DNA from: Pseudopithomyces maydicus
Lineage: Eukaryota; Ascomycota; Dothideomycetes; Pleosporales; Didymosphaeriaceae
Direction of reading: 5' to 3'
DNA: 64,000 nucleotides
Assembly (NCBI GenBank): GCA_026873275.1
Contig: JANTUC010000002.1
Coordinates: forward strand, 3,162,001-3,226,000
Positions 11,201 to 20,593 of the stretch are shown here, in pieces (position 1 is the first letter of the stretch; each line of letters begins with the position of its first letter). The notes under the pieces were generated by a model. The model was not told the origin of the DNA. It did not search any database and saw nothing but the letters and a program-made list of their open reading frames with translations. The position numbers and the translations under genes are program-made.

Positions 11201-14200
11201 TACTTCTCTGAGGTTGTGTTAATGCGGAAGCGGGCCAGTTTCGTCTTGTTCTTGTTTTCCTGAAGTCCAAGGAAAGTCCACTGATCAAGGCTTTTGGGGT
11301 CGCTATTCGTATGTGCGCCAGATGCCTGAAGTCCAGCGCCTCCATTGGCGATCAGTTTTTGCGCAGCCTCCAAGACCTTTTCTGTAGGCGACTTGAGTTC
11401 GAGCCAGTGGCGTGACTTCTCGAATTGGTAGGGCGGCAGAAGAAGTTGAGTATAGTCATTTGTCTGGATTGATTGATGTGGCCAGAACGAGACACGTAGT
11501 CCCTGTTTCCAGAGAGCGACGGTCGCGTCGGTGAGTCCATCAATGCCCTTCTTGGTATTGGTGAAGGAGACAGACTGGAAATGGAAGGCTTCAGAAGATG
11601 TTTCCTTCAGTGCGCGAGATGCCATAATAGTTATGGTCGAGTTCGAACCGGCCTCAAGGAAGATTGCTTGAGGGTGTTTCTCGACAAGTCGATTAACAGC
11701 GTGGGTAAAAAAGACCGGTTGGCGCATGTGGGAAGGTACGAAGCTCTCATCCAAGATACAGTCACCATGCTCAGTCGCTCGCTCTATTGGAATGATCGGC
11801 TCATTGAAAGTAAGTTCTTTGCCGACCTCCAAGAGGCTGCTGGTAAGGCCTTCCACCAAAGTAGAGTGGAAGGCGTTTGTGACATTCAGGCGCTTGTTTT
11901 TGATACCTCTTTCGGTTAGTGTTTTGGAGAGAGGTTCGATCGCCGCGGTCGATGAAGCAATGGTGAAGCTGCGAGGACCGTTGTAACAGGCAATGCCTGC
12001 AGATCCATCGGTTGCGAGGTTGGCATCGTTCAGAATGTCTTTCACAAGCACCTCATCAGCCTCAACTGCAATCATTGCACCCGGATCAGGACCCCAAGAA
12101 TCCTTCACCAAACGGGCTCGACCAGCGATGAGCTTGACAGTGTCTTGCAGACTCAGAACGCCTGCTACGCAGAGTGCCGTTATCTCCCCAAAGCTGTGGC
12201 CTACAACTGATACGACCTTCCCGGTGAGTCCTCCGTCCATCCAACTCTTAGCTGCAGAGTATTGTAGAGCGAAGAGCATAGTCTGTAGCTTTATGACGCA
12301 CTTTGCGGGCGTACTGGTGAAAATATCTGGGAAGATACTTTCCAACCCTTGGGACATGATGGCAGTATTGCACTCGTCCAAATAATAGCGTAGAACGGCC
12401 ACACCATCGTAAAGTGCGCGATCCAATCCAACAAAGGTTGACACTTGTCCTCCGAAACATAGAATCACAGGGCGGGCAGCCCGCACCGGGGCAATGCCAA
12501 CGCTAGCAGCTGTGTTGGAAACAGACTGCGCTGATTCAGCTTGGGAAAGCTTCTCCTGCAGCTCTTCTAGAGACGAGCAGCTAAATATCATCTCTTGAGA
12601 CAGATTGAAGTTTGACTGCCGCGCAAGATTGAAAGAAACATCAGCCATGGTTGCCTCAGGGTGCGAGCGGAGATACTTCGAAAGCACAGAGCTATATGCC
12701 GCAATACTGCGAGGGTCTATACCGGATACCCGGAATGGGTATCGAGGATTAGTCGCCCCAGATACAGCATTCTCGAGCTGCTTAATTGGCTTGTGAGCAG
12801 TGTGGCTGAGTACCAGGGTCGCGTTAGATCCGCAGGCACCGTAGTTATTAATCAGTGCCACCTTCCGGTCACCTTCCCAGCATCGCAATGACGTGACGAC
12901 CTCCATCTTGTCAGAAGGCTTTGCGTGGATATTAGGGTTCATGCTCTTGAAGCTGGCCTGGGGAGGAATGAAGTCGCCTCGCATCATCATCAAGACTTTG
13001 ATCAAAGAGACAAGACCTGCAGCACCTTCTGTGTGACCAACATGACCCTTCACCGAGCCGACGGGAACTACATCATTACGTAGAGTACCAGCAACAGCTT
13101 GTCGAACGCTTTCCCACTCAGCGGGGTCTCCAACAGGTGTACCTGTGCCATGGCACTCGACAAGTGAAATGTCGCGCGGTTCTACCTTAGCCTTTCGAAT
13201 GACATCTTTGAAAAGCCTAGATAAAGACGGTACGTTGGGTACAAACAATGGCGTCGTGTTTAAGTTCTGGTTGATGCCCGTAGCGCGGATCACCCCCAAA
13301 ACTTGGTTGCCGTCAGCCTTGGCTGTGGACAGCTTTTTCAGGAAGACGTAGGCGATAGCGTCGCCACGGCAGTAACCGTCAGCATCAGCGTCGAAGGGCT
13401 TACACTGGCCTGAAGGGCTGATGAAGCTACCCGCCGCAAGGTTACCCGTCCACTGCAAGTTGGTCAACACATTGACACCGCCGACAAGTGCTGCTGGGAC
13501 TTCGCCTGACAAAACATCGCGGCAGGCATTGTGAAGTGCCACTGTCGAAGATGAACACGCTGTATCGAACGTCATGGCAGGACCAGTCCATCCAAAGTAG
13601 TGTGCTACCCGTCCAGGAATGAAGCTTCTCAAAGCCCCAGTGCCCGTAAATGCGGTTGGCGGGTGGCATACTGTGTTGATCTCGTACTCGAAAGAACAAA
13701 GGCCAACATAGCAACCAACATGCTTCCGTCGCTCCACCTCAGCAGGGCTACTCCTGGCCAACTCTGTGAAGTAGCCAGACTGTGCGACAGCCTGGTACGC
13801 CGCCTGCATGGAATGCCGACCTTGCGGATCGATAGCGATCGACTCGCGCGGACTTCGCTTGAAGAACTTGTGATCAAACGCATCTGAATCGTTCATGAAG
13901 TTTCCATACCACTTTCTGCCGTCAGTGTCTGCAGGTTCGCGCCAGAGGAAATCGTATGTCATTCGCTCGCGTGTGATGAATTCGTGCTGCGACTCTCCTG
14001 TCTTGATCATATCGACAAATTCATCCAGATCGTCGGCTCCTGCTGTCTTTAGAGACATGCCCACGACTGCGATCATTTCATCATCATCCATTTCCTCTTC
14101 TTTTTCCGCTACATTTGTAGCAGATTCAACAGTTTGATCTTCACTGTCGTGAGGCTTGCTCAGTGATGAAACAGCGAGCTTGCTGATATCTTCTTCAATA

Positions 14201-15360
14201 TCATCATACTGTATCTGCCTCGGGCCAAAGGTGCGCATAATGGTTGGTGGTAGAGGGCGGTCGAGTCCGAAAGCGATGAGTGAACTGTCTTGCTGGTTCG
14301 CGGCAAGCCTTGAAACTGTAGCAGCCCAATTGAGCTGGTTTGCCAGGACAGAACGTAAAACCATGCCGATCAAATCAACCTCCTCCCCAGAGATCGGCTT
14401 GCCCTCGGGGTGATCGATATATGTGGGTATTGCCAGCTGGGCAGCATCCGGAAACTGCAGCTCGGGTAGCGAATGGCATAGATCGATCAGAGCATTCACA
14501 TGCCTTGCGCGCTCTTCGCTAGGTTCATGGAGCTTTCCTTTGAAGGCCAGAGGAATCGCTGTGGCACCAGCCGCCCGAAGCTGCCTCACTATCTTTGGTA
14601 CAAGGCGCTTGGATGTGGTTACAGTCGCTCGAGAATCGTCAAAAAGCACCGAGATGTAAGAATCGGGAGAGGTAGACTGAACAATGCGTGTTACTTCATT
14701 GCCTTGTTTGGGAGTCCTCCACGCCACAGCCAATGATACTGATCCACCCTTCCCGCGGCCTTTATCCCACGCCTCGGTAGCCCCGACAATAGCGCCCAGG
14801 AGTACCCCTATGCGCACAGCGGTAGCACCGTACTTTTCGAAATCCTGTCGATTGTTCGAGCTGGCAACGGCAACAGCGGCAATCATTCCGGCGCAGAACC
14901 CAACTGTCTCGACCTTGCCGCTTTCCGTGGACTGGTGCTGCTTCACCAACTCAGCTTGTGCGTCGGCAGCACCGCTGAACCGGAACTTTAGATAACGCCA
15001 ATACTGATCAAGTTGAATGAGAATCATCAGTACGCCAATCCAGATATCTGGTAGCTCTGTATCGGGGCCGAGCGAGTCTGTGGAAGCCGATCCGTTCCGA
15101 AACCATGATTCCAAGTCAGCCAGCAGACGAGCGCCCTGCATGGTCTTGGCTATCTCCGGAATTTTCTCTATCAACGCCTCCCAGTACAGTGGCAGGCTAG
15201 CCACAGTGTCAAGTATCCATTGGCCATTCTCTCCATCCAGCATGTATCGCACCTGCTTCTGTAATGATTTTTTGGTTTGCGGGCCGATGTGTCCTCCGAA
15301 GACAAAGCTTTTAGCATTACGCCCAACCAACATAGGGTCAGACAGAGTGGAGCTCGCCAT
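8241..15360 (-). CDS. Non-reducing polyketide synthase, SAT-KS-MAT-PT-ACP-R
   Basis: Two exons, 15360-9667 and 9473-8241, with a phase-0 intron (GTACGT donor; pyrimidine tract then CAG) give about 2308 residues. The SAT domain has Cys156 in GFCAG and His278 in GKLH. KS (from about 429) has Cys602 in TACSSS plus both histidines (ECHGTGT, KGHVGH). MAT has Ser1056 in GHSFGE. The product-template domain has His1394 and Asp1580. There is a single ACP with Ser1774 in GIDSL. A very acidic linker follows, then a thioester reductase domain with TGASGSLG near 1931-1938 and Tyr2094-x3-Lys2098. All catalytic residues look intact. An active SAT implies loading of a pre-made chain, fitting the HR-PKS nearby, and R-domain release would give an aldehyde. 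Azaphilone, asperfuranone and sorbicillin NR-PKSs usually carry a C-methyltransferase between ACP and R; here that space is only an acidic linker. Confidence 0.95.
9474..9666 (-). other. Intron of the NR-PKS gene between ACP and reductase domains
   Basis: 193 bp with donor GTACGT at 9666 and acceptor CTCCAG ending at 9474, preceded by CACTGAC and a T/C-rich tract. Read-through would stop three codons into the intron and yield a PKS without its releasing domain. The phase-0 join restores a continuous reductase N-terminus. Confidence 0.85.
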
Positions 15361-16403
15361 TGTGGTTTATAAGAGTTGCAAGCGTCGAGGTATTGTTGAA
15401 ATGATTTATTCAAGCGATTAGAAGAAAAGGTAGCTCTAGACGCAGAGCATTATGAGAAAGGCTCAAGGGTATAGCGTGAAAGTAATATTATACACAACAA
15501 GCGAACCTAGGTTCTTTTGCCAAGCCTGGGATGGCTCACTTGAGTTGATCTGAATAGAGAGGAGGGCTAAGCTGAGCCTATGTATCTACGGCTATGCTTC
15601 AGCTTAAGTACCGGAGGCTTTGTACACCACTCAAGATGCAGAGATAACCATGCATTTGAACTGCAATCCTTCGCTACTGACTAGGTCGATTAGCAGCCAC
15701 CACCCAACAAGAGACTTTTTCCACGCCGGTCACTCTGCAACTGTCTAAGTTTGCTTGAAAAAGTTAGTGAATACCATTCTTTTTTCTCCGATCCAGGATA
15801 CGCGTATCATACTTCTCACGACTAATCACGCGCGTGCTATTTCCACGTGAGGACCACGTGGAAGAATTGGAGCTAGCACCAAACAGATTCAAGCGAGGGT
15901 GTCAGAATCGGACTATGCATCTATCGGTTACAAGAAGATGCACATCTCAGTGATAGTCGGTCGCTATTAGTTTGTTCCCTTGGCCTGTGCGTAGACTACT
16001 GCCAAAAGGTTGTTGCGGTAAGCTAACGAAGGAGTCGATCTCAACACCGACAGTATAACTTTAAGACGCTGTCATGTTTCTGTCATGTTTTACGTGGATT
16101 TATTCGAGGTTTCAAATCGGAAATGCTGCTCTGTTCGTTCGTATACTAGTCGTGCAGGTGGCTTGCCTTTCACGAGTCCAGGAACATCTAAACTCCGGAC
16201 CAAGCCAGGCGAAGAACCTATCCTCTAATCGCCGCGTTGATTAGAGAAAACCCTCATATTCAAGATTGAATGAGACCTTTGCTTTGCTGTTCATATACGT
16301 GAAGTTGGCCAAATCGGTAATCGCATTGCCCTATGAAATTCAATCGAATCACGTGACTGTACTGACACTGATCAGAGTTCATCGATTATTCAACATCGTC
16401 AAC
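15361..16403. promoter_or_regulatory. Divergent promoter between NR-PKS and FAD monooxygenase
   Basis: About 1 kb separates the two start codons. Its clearest element is a dyad at 15841-15863 made of two CACGTG hexamers (15844-15849 and 15855-15860) with mirrored flanks (TTCCACGTG, 5 bp, CACGTGGAA). Another CACGTG lies near 16351. CACGTG is the classical core for bHLH factors, so coordinated control of both genes is plausible but inferred. Confidence 0.5.
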
Positions 16404-17708
16404 ATGACCGATTCCAGTAGAGATAGAAGCGAGGCTGCTGCCTCTCTCGAGGTGGCTATCGTCGGAGGTGGCGTAATCGGTGTGATGATGGCTCTTGGCC
16501 TACACCATCGAGGTATCAAAGCAGTCATCTACGAGCGCGCTCCTACATACCACGAAGTCAGTGCCGGATTTGCTTTCACAGGATCGGGTCGCGAGTGTAT
16601 GGAAAAACTACACCCAGGCATCCTCGAGGTTCTAAGTAAAATCAGTCAAAAGACGGACGCCGATACGAGCAACAGCTACTGGGACGCCTTCCATCCAAAA
16701 ACCAAAGAAGATGCAGAGGATGAGTCTAAGTCCCTGCTCTTTCGTACACCAAATAACAAGCTTGACTACTGGGGCTGTGTGCGCTCACAGCTCCTGCTAG
16801 GATGCGCAGAGCAATTGCCAGAGGGTAACATCGTGTTCGGCAAACAACTCATGAGCTATGACGATGACAACGAGAACGACAAAGTGATACTACACTTTGA
16901 CGACGGCACCACAGCGACAGCCGATGTTCTCCTTGGATGCGACGGCATCCATTCGAACACGCGAAAGAACATGCTAAGCGCGGATCACCCAGCAAGCCGT
17001 GCGGGCTATACCCACATTGTTGCATACCGCACCATGGTCCCCATAGAAGCTGGCATTGCTGCTCTGGGCGATAAGGTCGCTCAAAGCGGCTGCATGCACA
17101 CCGGACCAAACGCATGCTTGATGTCCTACCCTGTCATGAATGGCACGCTCTTGAACGTCGCCATATTCGCGTATGACCCAGAAGATTTTCCCGACCCCGT
17201 TAAAATGACTGCCTCAGCGCATCGCAGCGAAATTGAGCTCCTCTTCGAAGGATGGGGTCCCCACCTCGCTGATATATGGAAGCTGTATCCCGAGACGGTG
17301 GTGAAGTGGGGTCTCTTCGACATGGAGCAGAACCCGCCGCCGACATATGCGAATGGGCGTGTTTGCATTGTTGGTGATGCAGCACACGCCAGCACACCGT
17401 TTCTGGGCGTTGGGGCGTGTACTGGCGTTGAGGATGCGCTCGTACTTTGTACGGTCTTGGAATCGGTACAGGAGAAGACGCCCACGGCCTTGAGCGCGGC
17501 GCTCCAGACTTACAGTAAGGCGAGACTGGATCGTGGGCACTGGGTGCATCGAGCATCTCGTGGTGTGGGTGAGATGTGTCAGTGGAGATATGGCCCAACT
17601 GGACGGGATCCTGAACGCATGAAGGCGAAGCTCGAGAAGAACGCGCATCAAGCCGTGTTGTTCGATGTATTGGGGGCATTGGAGGCAGTTAGTGTCTCTC
17701 AACCTTGA
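16404..17708 (+). CDS. FAD-dependent monooxygenase, salicylate-hydroxylase type
   Basis: Single exon; I chose the ATG at 16404 (434 residues) because the FAD-binding GGGVIG begins about 21 residues later, while the in-frame extension to 16266 adds an unconserved leader. The second flavin motif, VGDAAHA with STPF after it, is at about residue 322. Both motifs are typical of class A flavoprotein monooxygenases. Family members in azaphilone, asperfuranone and sorbicillinoid pathways hydroxylate the aromatic NR-PKS aldehyde and trigger dearomatisation. Placement head-to-head with the NR-PKS supports that role here. The exact carbon attacked cannot be inferred. Confidence 0.9.
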   Translation: MTDSSRDRSEAAASLEVAIVGGGVIGVMMALGLHHRGIKAVIYERAPTYHEVSAGFAFTGSGRECMEKLHPGILEVLSKISQKTDADTSNSYWDAFHPKTKEDAEDESKSLLFRTPNNKLDYWGCVRSQLLLGCAEQLPEGNIVFGKQLMSYDDDNENDKVILHFDDGTTATADVLLGCDGIHSNTRKNMLSADHPASRAGYTHIVAYRTMVPIEAGIAALGDKVAQSGCMHTGPNACLMSYPVMNGTLLNVAIFAYDPEDFPDPVKMTASAHRSEIELLFEGWGPHLADIWKLYPETVVKWGLFDMEQNPPPTYANGRVCIVGDAAHASTPFLGVGACTGVEDALVLCTVLESVQEKTPTALSAALQTYSKARLDRGHWVHRASRGVGEMCQWRYGPTGRDPERMKAKLEKNAHQAVLFDVLGALEAVSVSQP

Positions 17709-18089
17709 AGTTGTTTACAGAAAATTCAATAAATAGACTTGAATACAGAAATCATCAATTTTTCGTATACAGTACACAGGGGCTTGTAGCATATAATCGT
17801 CTCTTTAAAATCACCATTAAATCATTCAATCAATCGCACTCCAGCTTAATTGACTTTTTACATTTGAAATGCTAGTAACATTGCAATATAAGCAAATAAA
17901 TCACGATCACGATCAAAGAAACAGGTCGTATGGCTTCCCATTTGATCGCTGATCTCGAAGGACATAGACTTGCACTCCATCCAACGTGGGATCATGACGT
18001 CAGTGTGTTCTTTTACAGGCAATAATATAGTTTAATGTTTGCAACCTTTCACCTCTTCAATAGCTTGCTATTTTATGCACTCAACGATC
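17709..18089. other. Intergenic, convergent 3' region
   Basis: AT-rich spacer between the 3' ends of the monooxygenase and the SnoaL-like gene. No feature is recognised. Confidence 0.55.
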
Positions 18090-18566
18090 CTAGTGACCCC
18101 CCATAACACTCGCATCCCCATCCCCCCAAACATGATAACTCCTCATCTTCTTCAGCTTCCACTCCTGCCCCTCATCCTCTCCCTTCACAACTTCACACGT
18201 GTAAATCGCGCCAGTAGTGAATTTTCTCCCTTCATACCCCTTTCCCAATGGACAATGTACAGCCTGCGCCGTGAAAGTGACTCTCCCTGTCGTCTCCGTA
18301 TCAACAGCAACCCGCACATTGGTCAAGTAGTGCACAGTATCGAGTTTGGCGCCAACGTTGTCGAACACGCGGGCTTTGAGCTCCGCATAGCCGTTGCACT
18401 CTTTCCCAGCAATGAGTGTGTAGATATCGGGGGTGCAGGATGCCTTGAGAAGGGGCTCGTCCTCGTGGTCGAGGGCTGCGAAGGCTGTGAAGCAGGTGTC
18501 TGCTATGGCGTCGCGGGCGGAAAGAGGTGGTCCGGGGAGAGGTACAGGGAGAGCGATGCCGTGCAT
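18090..18566 (-). CDS. SnoaL-like (NTF2-fold) small protein
   Basis: Single exon, 158 residues. The profile fits the SnoaL-like/NTF2 fold: an N-terminal helical part (residues about 17-50), a central turn, then alternating hydrophobic strands with aromatic residues and a C-terminal RSYHVW-type strand. No signal peptide or membrane segment is visible. Members of this superfamily act as cyclases, dehydratases or hydrolases in polyketide pathways, but many are uncharacterised, so function is inferred from the neighbours only. It lies between the cluster monooxygenase and the stand-alone reductase, on the opposite strand to both. Confidence 0.7.
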   Translation of the reverse strand: MHGIALPVPLPGPPLSARDAIADTCFTAFAALDHEDEPLLKASCTPDIYTLIAGKECNGYAELKARVFDNVGAKLDTVHYLTNVRVAVDTETTGRVTFTAQAVHCPLGKGYEGRKFTTGAIYTCEVVKGEDEGQEWKLKKMRSYHVWGDGDASVMGGH

Positions 18567-19316
18567 ATCGGAAGCAGTATAAAATCAAGCAGGTTGATTG
18601 ATGACAAAATGATGAAATTCAAAGTGAGCGCTATGTGGGTGCGCCGAAGATGTAGGCTTGGTAAGAGCAGTTTCTAGGACAAGATGGATTGGAGAGAATC
18701 TTTTATTCTTTGTTGAATAAACACTAAACGTTTTGAAGCTCAGATCGTGTATATATGCATGGCTACTAAATCTGGGGCTAGTCACTGTTCACCAAAGCGC
18801 GCTATGAGACGGACGTGAATACCTGCATGTCCGACATCCGAGCGCCCCACCACTGTAATGAGACAATCAGCTACGGAGAAGTGATTCGTATCTCTCTAGA
18901 TCACCACCATTGTTCCTCTCATTATTTGCTGACAGTCCTGTTCTTTTAAGCAGTCAGATTATCAGGGGTGTCCGCTAAACAAAACTCCGGGTGGGGCTAA
19001 CGTATCCCCCTACCCAGCCCGACCACCGATACAGCTAGGATGGTCGGACCCCACGTATTTGCTTATACCACACCATCAAATTCCATACATATATATCTCG
19101 TCAAAACGTTTCGATCTTCACTTCTGAATCTTCTTGCATTCTTGAAATCCATCCAAAGCAGTATCTTCTTCAGAAACACATGACAAGGGCATACTCTCTC
19201 AAAAAACACCCTCTATTTAAGCAACTCTCCAACAATCTTTCCAGCCGAGCCCACCCCTCCCATCCCGCGCCCCCAACTCCTCCCTCCATCTCCTATCGGC
19301 ACATCCTTTTTCCACC
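18567..19316. promoter_or_regulatory. Divergent promoter between SnoaL-like gene and reductase
   Basis: This 750-bp region separates two divergently transcribed genes. Pyrimidine-rich sequence (19180-19310) precedes the reductase start, with TATA-like stretches near 19090 and 19213. No specific operator can be named. Confidence 0.4.
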
Positions 19317-20359
19317 ATGAGCACCCCCACCAATCACGCGGCCTGGATGCCCGCTCCCAAAGTGATCCCCCTCGCCATCAGCCCCGCCCCCTACACAGCC
19401 CCCGGCCCCAACCAAATCGTCGTCCGCAACCACGCCCTCGGCATCAACCCCATCGACTGGGTAAAGCAACTCCTCGGTGATGCTCTCCTTGCTCACGTCC
19501 AGTATCCCGCCGTCCTCGGCGAGGACATCGCGGGCACCGTGGTCGCGGTCGGCGAAGGCGTCACGCGGTTCAAAGAGGGTGACCGCGTGCTAGCTGTTGC
19601 CGCAGCCTTGTTGTCGAATAGCCCGGCTGAGGGCGGGTTTCAGGAGTACACGGTGGTGCGCGAGTGGTTTGCGGTTGGGCTCCCGGAGAGCGTGACCTTT
19701 GAGGCGGGAGCCGCGCTTCCGTTGGCAGTGTTGACGGCGGGTACGGGGCTTTTCGGGAAGGATGGTTTGGCGCTGGATTTACCTTCTATCCCTAGGCGGG
19801 AGAGTAACAGTCGTGTAGTCATTGTTGCCGGAGGGGCTTCCGCTGTTGGGGGCACGGCGGTACAGCTTGTGAGGGCGGCAGGATACGACGTTGTTTCTAC
19901 GGCGTCGCCGCATAACTTTGAGCTTGTCAAGAAGTTGGGTGCGGAACAGGTGTTTGATTACAAGAGTGAGGATCTGGCGGCTCAACTAGGGGCAGCGGTA
20001 CGTGGACGCCAGCTATGTGGGTGCTTTTCGCTGGGCGATGGGACGGCAGATATCTTTGCCGAAGTCATCTTGAAGCATGAGGGACCAGGGGAGACGAGCA
20101 AGAGAATCATTCGTGTCGAAGGTAAGCATAATGTCGCTGGGGATAGTGGCATTGAGATGAGCTTTGTGGTCAATGGCATTGCACGTGACAACGCGACAAG
20201 GCCTCTTTTCGAAGAGTTCCTGCCAAAGGCATTGGCTGAGGGGTGTTTGTGCCTCACCCAGAGCCATTGGTCGTGGGTAAGGGACTGGATAAAATTCAAG
20301 ACGCTTTTGCGAAGCATAGGGAAGGTGTTTCGGCAAAGAAAGTGGTAGTGCAGTTGTAG
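19317..20359 (+). CDS. Zinc-type alcohol dehydrogenase / stand-alone enoyl or quinone reductase
   Basis: Medium-chain dehydrogenase/reductase with an N-terminal GroES-like domain (PAVLGEDIAGTV, GDRVLAV) and a Rossmann domain with GGASAVGG. As assembled it stops at 20348 after 343 residues with an atypical tail. In the next frame from about 20249 to the stop at 20357-20359 lies the normal family C-terminus (PEPLVVGKGL ... SAKKVVV). One extra base, most simply in the G-run at 20240-20243, joins the two and gives 347 residues. It lacks the structural-zinc cysteines, as in the enoyl reductases that act in trans with fungal PKSs (LovC type). Because the HR-PKS already has an ER domain, this enzyme may act on a post-PKS intermediate, or it may be the cluster boundary gene. 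Confidence 0.82.
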
Positions 20360-20593
20360 GCTCTTTCAGTTGCGAAGCAAGGAATGATAGGATAGAGTGA
20401 TGTGCCATATACGACGCGCAATTAAATTTGGAGTAACTAGACCCCTTCCATGTTTTCCGGTCATTAACTTCTTATGATCAATTTGAAGGGCCCCCATCAT
20501 CCAAGAATATTACAAGGTTTTGAAAATATGCACATTCATACATTTCTCAAACGATGTTCAGTGCCCTTGTTCTGTGCTTTCTCCGGTGCGGCC

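Noticed and set aside
16266..16403. N-terminal extension of the FAD monooxygenase
   Set aside because: The 46 extra residues are unlike the family, and the ATG at 16404 places the FAD motif at the usual distance.
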